DNA of 10,823 nucleotides. Source: Pseudomonadota bacterium. Its GTDB lineage: Bacteria; Pseudomonadota; Gammaproteobacteria; Xanthomonadales; Xanthomonadaceae. The notes under the pieces are model-generated. The model saw only the letters and a list, made by a program, of their open reading frames with translations, was not told the DNA's origin and made no database searches. The position numbers were made by a program, and so were the translations under genes. Positions 5,673 through 10,823 of the stretch are shown here, piece by piece (positions within the stretch are counted from its first letter, which is position 1; each line of letters opens with the position of its first letter). The stretch lies in contig JAEWBY010000044.1 of assembly GCA_023390905.1 (NCBI GenBank), positions 1 through 10,823 on the forward strand, read 5' to 3'.

Positions 5673-5692
5673 GGATGCGGCCGGACGCATCC
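5673..5692. other. Inverted repeat in the 5' leader of the TonB-like operon
   Basis: GGATGCG (5673-5679) and CGCATCC (5686-5692) form a perfect 7-bp stem with a 6-nt loop. It falls between the candidate promoter and the ribosome site of the operon, so it would be in the leader RNA or could be an operator. The function is not known. Confidence 0.45.
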
Positions 5693-5749
5693 TCTCCCCG
5701 TCGGACACCTTCGCTGGCGTCCATCCTTTCCCGCCTGCGCGGTCGCCGC

Positions 5750-5779
5750 AGCCTAGCGCGCCCGGTCGCACCGGATCAA
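5750..5779 (-). promoter_or_regulatory. Candidate promoter of the TonB-like operon
   Basis: On the minus strand TTGATC (5779-5774) is followed after 18 nt by TAGGCT (5755-5750). Both are moderate sigma-70 matches. The start would lie near 5743 and give a leader of about 100 nt carrying the inverted repeat at 5673-5692. Confidence 0.4.
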
Positions 5780-5805
5780 CGTGATTTTTGCCACGCACCT
5801 GCCGT

Positions 5806-5825
5806 CATAATGCCCGGCGAGGTGA
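5806..5825 (+). promoter_or_regulatory. Possible -10 box and ribosome binding site of the Kef-type gene
   Basis: CATAAT at 5806-5811 matches 5 of 6 bases of a -10 box, but no good -35 lies at 16-18 nt, so the promoter part is weak. GAGGTGA at 5819-5825 is a clear ribosome site 3 nt before ATG 5829 and supports that start. Confidence 0.4.
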
Positions 5826-5828
5826 AAC

Positions 5829-7643
5829 ATGCACGGAAGTGGTCTGGAACTGGCGCTGGTCTTCCTGCTGGCCGCCGTCATCGCGGTGCCGCTATTCAAG
5901 CGCTTCGGCATCGGCGCGGTGCTGGCCTACCTGGTGGCCGGCGTGGTGCTCGGGCCGGACGGGCTGGCGCTGGTGCGCGATGCCGACCGCGTGCTCGACG
6001 CGGCCGAAATCGGCGTGGTGATGATGCTGTTCGTCATCGGGCTGGAACTGTCACCATCACGGCTGCGGGTCATGCGCAAGCCGGTGTTCGGCACCGGCGG
6101 CCTGCAGGTGCTGCTCACCGCGCTGGCGCTGGGCGGCGTCGCGTTGCTGGCCGATCACCATTGGAAGACCGCGCTGGTGATCGGGCTCGGACTGGCACTG
6201 TCCTCGACCGCCGTGAGCCTGCAGTTGCTGGCCGAACGCCGTGAGCTGGCGAGCAGCCATGGCCGGCTCGGCTTCGCGATCCTGCTGTTCCAGGACGTGG
6301 TCGCGATTCCGTTGCTGGCCGCGATTCCGCTGCTCGGCGGCGCGAAGAACGAAACGCTGACCTGGACGATGGTGTTCCAGGCGATCGGTGCGCTGGCGAT
6401 CGTGATCTTCGGCGGCCGCCTGCTGCTGCGCCACCTGTTCCGCGTCGTCGCGCGCGCGCGCATGCCGGAGGTCTTCACCGCCAGCGCGCTGCTGGTGGTG
6501 CTCGGCATTGCCTGGTTCATGCAACTGGCCGGACTGAGCGCGGGGCTGGGCGCGTTCCTCGCCGGCGTGCTGTTGTCCGACTCGGAATTCCGCCATGAGC
6601 TCGAATCGCAGATCGAACCGTTCAAGGGGTTGCTGCTCGGCCTGTTCTTCATCGCGGTCGGCATGGACATCGATCTGGATCGCGTCGTCGCCGAGCCGCA
6701 CATCATCACCGCCGGCGTGGCGATCCTGCTGGTGGTGAAATTCAGCCTGCTGTTCCTGCTCGGGCTGTGGCCCGGCCGCATCGGCACGCGTAGCGCTCTG
6801 ATGCTGGCCGCTTCGCTGTGGCTCGGTGGCGAGTTCGCGTTCGTCGTGTTCAACGAGGCCGGGCGCGTGGGCCTGCTCGAATCGGACATGCGCGATCGGC
6901 TGGTCGCGATCGTCGGTGTTTCGATGGCGCTGACGCCGCTGCTGCTGATCGGGATTTCGAAGTGGCTGTCCGGCATGGCCGAGCCGGCCGGGGATGACCG
7001 CGCGTTCGACAGCATCCCCGAATCGCAGCCGCAGGTGCTCATCGCCGGCATGGGCCGCTTCGGCCAGATCGTGGCGCGATTGCTGACCTCGCAGCGGATT
7101 CCGTTCGTCGCGCTCGAGCACAGCCCGGAAACCGTTGATACGCTGCGTCGCTTCGGCAGCGCCCGCATCTTCTACGGCGATCCCACGCGTCCGGATTTGC
7201 TGCGTTCGGCCGGTGCGCAGCATGCGCGCGTGTTCGTGGTCGCGATGGACGATCCGGACACCAACATCAAGGCCGTGCGCCTGATCCGGCGCATGTATCC
7301 GCAGGCCAAGATCCTGGCGCGCGCGCGCAATCGTCAGCACGCCTGGCGACTGATGGATCTGAGCGCGGAGGCCTTCCGCGAAACGCTGGGCTCGAGCCTG
7401 GAGATGGCCGAGCGCACGCTGATCGAACTGGGCCGCTCGCCGGACGCAGCCGCACAGCAGACGCAGCGCTTCCACGAACACGACGAGAAGCTGCTGCGTG
7501 CGCAGTATCTGGTCTACGACGACGACGCCGCCGTCATCCAGACCGCGCGCGATGCAGCCGGGGATCTGGAAAAGTTGTTCGAGGCCGATGTGGGCAGCCA
7601 GAACGATCCGGCGCCCGAGCCGCCGCCGGCGCCGGTGCTCTAA
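5829..7643 (+). CDS. KefB/KefC-type monovalent cation:proton antiporter (CPA2) with TrkA-N domain
   Basis: A 604-residue inner-membrane antiporter of the CPA2 family. The family exchanges K+ for H+, and E. coli KefB/KefC open when glutathione adducts bind, acidifying the cell to survive electrophiles. Residues 1 to about 382 form a dozen or so hydrophobic segments. They carry FGIGAVLAYLVAGVVLGPDG at 26-45, LFVIGLELSPSRL at 67-79, the ion-site LLFQDVVAIP at 152-161 (D156), and WLGGEFAFVVF at 331-341. The regulatory loop HELESQIEPFKG is at 256-267, followed by LLLGLFFIAVGM. Residues 401 to about 515 form the Rossmann NAD-binding (TrkA-N) domain, with GMGRFG at 407-412 and the strand-end acid E430. 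A charged helical tail and a Pro-rich end follow. The HELE loop and the tail look somewhat closer to KefB than KefC, but I do not choose between them. No KefF/KefG-like ancillary gene adjoins it. Confidence 0.93.
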   Translation: MHGSGLELALVFLLAAVIAVPLFKRFGIGAVLAYLVAGVVLGPDGLALVRDADRVLDAAEIGVVMMLFVIGLELSPSRLRVMRKPVFGTGGLQVLLTALALGGVALLADHHWKTALVIGLGLALSSTAVSLQLLAERRELASSHGRLGFAILLFQDVVAIPLLAAIPLLGGAKNETLTWTMVFQAIGALAIVIFGGRLLLRHLFRVVARARMPEVFTASALLVVLGIAWFMQLAGLSAGLGAFLAGVLLSDSEFRHELESQIEPFKGLLLGLFFIAVGMDIDLDRVVAEPHIITAGVAILLVVKFSLLFLLGLWPGRIGTRSALMLAASLWLGGEFAFVVFNEAGRVGLLESDMRDRLVAIVGVSMALTPLLLIGISKWLSGMAEPAGDDRAFDSIPESQPQVLIAGMGRFGQIVARLLTSQRIPFVALEHSPETVDTLRRFGSARIFYGDPTRPDLLRSAGAQHARVFVVAMDDPDTNIKAVRLIRRMYPQAKILARARNRQHAWRLMDLSAEAFRETLGSSLEMAERTLIELGRSPDAAAQQTQRFHEHDEKLLRAQYLVYDDDAAVIQTARDAAGDLEKLFEADVGSQNDPAPEPPPAPVL

Positions 7644-7670
7644 TCGACGCGATCTGGATTCGCGAGATAA
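7644..7670. other. Short gap between convergent genes
   Basis: Only 27 nt separate the stop of the antiporter gene from the stop of the ankyrin gene. A weak inverted repeat (CGCGA at 7648-7652, TCGCG at 7660-7664) is present without a T run, so no clear intrinsic terminator is visible for either gene. Confidence 0.5.
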
Positions 7671-10600
7671 TCAGCGCGGTTCACGCAGGAACCGCGCCAT
7701 CGACGCACCCGGCACCATCGGTGCGAATTCCCCCGCCACATCGACGAAACCGCGCATCACCGCGATCTCGCGTGGCGTCCGGTTGAGCGCATCGCGCATG
7801 TCCGGATCGGCGCCGGCGCGCAGCAGTCGCTGCACCACGCGCAGCAGGCCATGCAGGGCAGCCAGATGCAGCGGGCCGAAGCCACGCGGATCCTGCGATT
7901 CCAGCGAGACGCCTTCATCGAGCAGGCGTTCGACGCCGGCCAGCACCACGTCCTCATCGCAGGCGGTGCCGGGTTCGGCGCGCGCGCCGAGCAGCAGCAG
8001 CAACGGCGTCACCGCACCGGCGGCCACCTGATCCGGTTCCGCGCCGGACAACAGCAAGGTATCGAACAGCGCGACCAGTCGCGGCTTGTCGCGCGCGGTG
8101 AAGCCGTACAGCGCGGCGCAGTGCAGCGGCGACAATCCCTGTGCGTCACCGGCGTGGACGTTCGCGCCCGCGGTCAGCAGGCGCGCCACGATATCGGGCA
8201 ATCCGAGCGCCGCGGCCAGCATCAGCACGGTGACGCCACCGGGCAGCCGATGTTCCAGTTGCGCGCCGGCCTTGAGCAGCAGCGCGACGATGTCCGCCTG
8301 GCGCATGCTGACCGCCGCCGACAGCGGCGTGGCGCCGGTGTTCGCGGCGTGTTGCGAATCGGCCCCGCGCGCGAGCAGCAGCTCGACCGTGGCCCGATGC
8401 CCACCGCCGGCCGCGCGCAGCAAGGCGGTGCAGCCCTGCGCATCCGGCGAATCCACCGCGAACCCGAGATCCAGAAGGCGCCGCACGGCGTCGGTGTCGC
8501 CGGTCATCGCCGCGGCCGGAAGATCCGCGGCGCGTAGTGCACGCCGGGGCAGCGGCCAGCCGCGCCAGTCCAGCCAGTCCGCCAGATCGCGGCGACCGCT
8601 GGCGAGCGCCACGCCAAGCGGCGTCTGCCCGTCGGCGGCGCGGGATTCCGGATTGGCGCCCTTGGCGATCAACTGCCGCAGCGCGGCTTCGCGGCCGAGT
8701 GCAGCCGACAGATGCAGCGCGCTCATGCCGTGGCTGTCACGCGCTTCGCGATTGACGCCGATGTCGAGCAGGCGATCCAGCAGGCGCGACCAACCCAACC
8801 GCACGGCGAGCGCCAGCGGCGGATCACCGAGCGGGGATGCGGCGAACGGATCGGCTCCGCGTTCCAGCAATTCCAGCGCGAACTGTTCCAGCCCGCGCGC
8901 AGCGTGATCGTTGCGCGCGCAGGCATCGAGGAAACGCGCCAGCCCGCCCGCGCCCGCTGGCGAGACGCCACGACGCAGGAACGCCTGCAGCGTCGGCAGC
9001 GCGTCGGCGCCGCGCGCGAGCAAGGCGAACAGCGGCGTATCGCCGGCCGGATCCAGCACTTCCGCGTGCGCATCGTGCGCGAGCAGCCAATCCACCCGCT
9101 GCGGCGACAGGGCGATCTCCGCATCGTGGAGCAACGCGCCAAGTTCCTGGCGGCTGGTCAGCCGCAGCAACGGCAGCAGTTCGCTTTCCGGGCGCGCGGC
9201 ATGCAGGCCTTCGCGCAACAGCGCAATCGGAGCGCGGTCGGGCGCGGGTTCGTCGGCATCCCGGGCCACGGCGGCGGGCAGCGCGTAGGCCGGGTCCAGC
9301 GCCGAGACGATCGCCCAGCGTCCGGCTCCGGCCGCCAGATCGACGGCGCGCTTGCCGTCGGCATCGCGTCCCTCCGCACTCACGCCCAGTTCGAGCAGGC
9401 GGCGGATGAGCGCCGGCGGTGCGTGTTCGGCCGTGCAGGCCAGCAGGATCGCATTGCGCTGCGCGTCATCCTGCGCGGTCACGTCCGCGCCCGCGTCGGC
9501 CAGGCGTTCGAGCACGGCGATGCGCCCCCCGCGCGCGGCCTCCAGCCACGGGGTGCGGCCGTGCGTGTCGCGTGCATTCACGTCGGCGCCGGCGCCGAGC
9601 AGGGTCGACACGATTTCCGCATGACCGGCGAACGCGGCCTCGTGCAGCGCGGTGCGGCGCTGGGGATCGCGCGTATCGACCTTGGCGCGATGCTTGAGCA
9701 GCAGTTGCACGCCGGCCGGGTCGTCCTCCTCGGTCGCGGCGGCCGCGAGCAGGACCGGCTGCCCGCCCGCAGGCTCCGGACGCGCACCGCGCTCGAGCAG
9801 GAATTTCGCCAGCCGCCAGTTGCCGGCCACGCAGGCCACGCCCAGCGGCGTCAGGCCATCGTGGTTGAGGGTATCGAGTTCGGCGGCCGCATCGCGCAGC
9901 AGGGCGACCACGCCCGGATCGGAACTGCGCGCGGCATGGTGCAGCGGCGTGTTGCCCTCGTTGTCGGCCACGCGCGGATCCGCGCCGTTGGCCAGCAGCG
10001 TGGTCACCGCTTCGGGACGGCCGTGCCAACTGTCGCGCGTGGCGGCCAGCAACGGCGTCATGCCGGCCTGCGCGTGGTTGATGTCGACGCCGCTGGCGAT
10101 CAGCGTGCGCAGCAGCCGCAGATCCGGCAGCACCGCCGCCAGTACCGCCAGGCTGCGCTGATCGCGCGAACCGGCCGGCGGCAGCGCATGCGGATTCGCG
10201 CCGGCGTCGATGAGTTCCAGCGCACGTTCGACGCGCCCGCCTCGCGCGGCATCGAACAAGGCGGCATCGAGATCGAATTCCGGCAGCGTTTCGATCGGCG
10301 CCAGATCCACCACGGCCGCCGGGACTTCCATTTCGACCACCGGCAGGCCACGCGCCTGCGGAATCCGCTGGATACCCCAGTGCAGCGCGGGCAGCATCGC
10401 CGCATAGATCAACGCCGCGGGCAGCCGCAGGGAATCGGCGATGAGACCGGGCCATGCAAACGACACGCCGCCAGCGATCGCCAGGCCCACCAGCGCGGCC
10501 ACTCCGAGCCCGCGCCAGGATTGAATGTCGCGTTCGGCCAGCGCGCGCCACTGCCAGCCCAGGCTGCCCGGTTCGCGCTCGATGCCCTGCCACAGTGGCC

Positions 10601-10823
10601 AGGTGCGCCAAAGCCCGATCAGCAGCAGGCCAATCGCGCCGCTGAGCGCGAGCACGGCCGGCAGGCTCCCGCTTTCGCGCAGCGCAATGAGCGGCAAGGA
10701 GACCAGCACGGCGCTCGACGCCAGCGCCACGCCCCAACCGCCCGCCAGCGCGGGCAGGATTTCACGCCAGTCCCGCCGCGCGGGAGCCGGCCGCGTGCCG
10801 CGCTGCCACGACCACGCCAGCGC
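7671..10823 (-). CDS. Large membrane-anchored ankyrin-repeat protein, 5' end outside the window
   Basis: The minus-strand frame is open from the right edge to TGA at 7673-7671, giving 1050 residues with the N-terminus missing. GTG at 10730 is in frame, but 31 more open codons precede it and it would begin inside a membrane helix, so the true start lies beyond the window. Visible residues 22-48, 54-72, about 106-126 and 134-151 are hydrophobic and probably membrane-spanning. From about 184 to 1036 the chain is ankyrin repeats, roughly two dozen, with typical units such as RTALHEAAFAGH...LLGAGADVNARD near 390-418 and GPLHLAALHG...LLRAGADPDMRD near 983-1011. About 60 residues near 512-572 break the pattern and split the array into two blocks. 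Ankyrin repeats bind proteins, and here they would project from the membrane, most likely into the cytoplasm. No enzyme domain is visible, and partner and role are unknown. Confidence 0.93.
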   Translation of the reverse strand, partial: ALAWSWQRGTRPAPARRDWREILPALAGGWGVALASSAVLVSLPLIALRESGSLPAVLALSGAIGLLLIGLWRTWPLWQGIEREPGSLGWQWRALAERDIQSWRGLGVAALVGLAIAGGVSFAWPGLIADSLRLPAALIYAAMLPALHWGIQRIPQARGLPVVEMEVPAAVVDLAPIETLPEFDLDAALFDAARGGRVERALELIDAGANPHALPPAGSRDQRSLAVLAAVLPDLRLLRTLIASGVDINHAQAGMTPLLAATRDSWHGRPEAVTTLLANGADPRVADNEGNTPLHHAARSSDPGVVALLRDAAAELDTLNHDGLTPLGVACVAGNWRLAKFLLERGARPEPAGGQPVLLAAAATEEDDPAGVQLLLKHRAKVDTRDPQRRTALHEAAFAGHAEIVSTLLGAGADVNARDTHGRTPWLEAARGGRIAVLERLADAGADVTAQDDAQRNAILLACTAEHAPPALIRRLLELGVSAEGRDADGKRAVDLAAGAGRWAIVSALDPAYALPAAVARDADEPAPDRAPIALLREGLHAARPESELLPLLRLTSRQELGALLHDAEIALSPQRVDWLLAHDAHAEVLDPAGDTPLFALLARGADALPTLQAFLRRGVSPAGAGGLARFLDACARNDHAARGLEQFALELLERGADPFAASPLGDPPLALAVRLGWSRLLDRLLDIGVNREARDSHGMSALHLSAALGREAALRQLIAKGANPESRAADGQTPLGVALASGRRDLADWLDWRGWPLPRRALRAADLPAAAMTGDTDAVRRLLDLGFAVDSPDAQGCTALLRAAGGGHRATVELLLARGADSQHAANTGATPLSAAVSMRQADIVALLLKAGAQLEHRLPGGVTVLMLAAALGLPDIVARLLTAGANVHAGDAQGLSPLHCAALYGFTARDKPRLVALFDTLLLSGAEPDQVAAGAVTPLLLLLGARAEPGTACDEDVVLAGVERLLDEGVSLESQDPRGFGPLHLAALHGLLRVVQRLLRAGADPDMRDALNRTPREIAVMRGFVDVAGEFAPMVPGASMARFLREPR

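Noticed and set aside
6057..7481. Minus-strand open frame of 474 codons opposite the antiporter
   Set aside because: Gln/Arg/His-rich shadow frame within a gene whose family motifs are unambiguous on the plus strand.
7700..10280. Ankyrin array as a recent DNA-level tandem repeat expansion
   Set aside because: The repeats match only at protein level. The DNA units differ widely and vary in length, so the array is old.
7671..10730. Ankyrin protein starting at GTG 10730
   Set aside because: The frame stays open to the window edge, the start would cut a hydrophobic helix, and no ribosome site precedes it. The gene is therefore treated as partial.
9466..10737. Second minus-strand frame of 423 codons overlapping the ankyrin gene
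   Set aside because: The Arg/Gly/Ala-rich translation has no repeat pattern, while the other frame has a regular ankyrin period across the same DNA.

Overview
The window looks like chromosomal core DNA from a GC-rich gammaproteobacterium, most likely of the Xanthomonadaceae/Lysobacter group. This rests on the high GC content, the rhlB/trxA/rho order, and three lineage-typical traits: a long low-complexity N-terminus on Rho, an RG-rich tail on RhlB, and a KefB/C-type antiporter. The assignment is inference from composition and protein character, not from a database search. No tRNA, rRNA, CRISPR array, insertion sequence or phage gene is visible.

Layout. (1) 1-1432, minus: most of rhlB (DEAD-box RNA helicase), its 3' end cut by the left edge. 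(2) 1433-1652: divergent control region with several short inverted repeats. (3) 1653-1994, plus: trxA (GTG start). (4) 1995-2185: a GC hairpin, a candidate promoter and a C-rich, G-poor leader. (5) 2186-3865, plus: rho (TTG start), closed by an intrinsic terminator at 3886-3914. (6) 5643-3966, minus: two tandem genes for exported proteins with TonB C-terminal-like domains, 10 nt apart and apparently one operon, converging on rho. (7) 5829-7643, plus: a KefB/KefC-type K+/H+ antiporter with a TrkA-N nucleotide-binding domain, divergent from that operon. (8) 10823-7671, minus: a very large membrane-anchored ankyrin-repeat protein, its 5' end cut by the right edge. No gene-free stretch exceeds about 220 nt.

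Functionally, rhlB-trxA-rho is the same neighbourhood as in Escherichia coli: an RNA-degradosome helicase, a general disulfide reductase and the transcription termination helicase. The C-rich rho leader fits the known principle that Rho limits its own synthesis by terminating in its leader. The two TonB-like proteins have signal peptides but no membrane anchor or proline-rich spacer, so they are unlikely to be classical energy transducers. The Kef protein is a cytoplasmic-membrane antiporter probably used under electrophile or pH stress. The ankyrin protein has about four membrane helices followed by roughly two dozen repeats in two blocks and has no known role.

I see no mobile or defence system. 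The least explained items are the ankyrin protein, the tandem TonB-like pair, and the rho leader.
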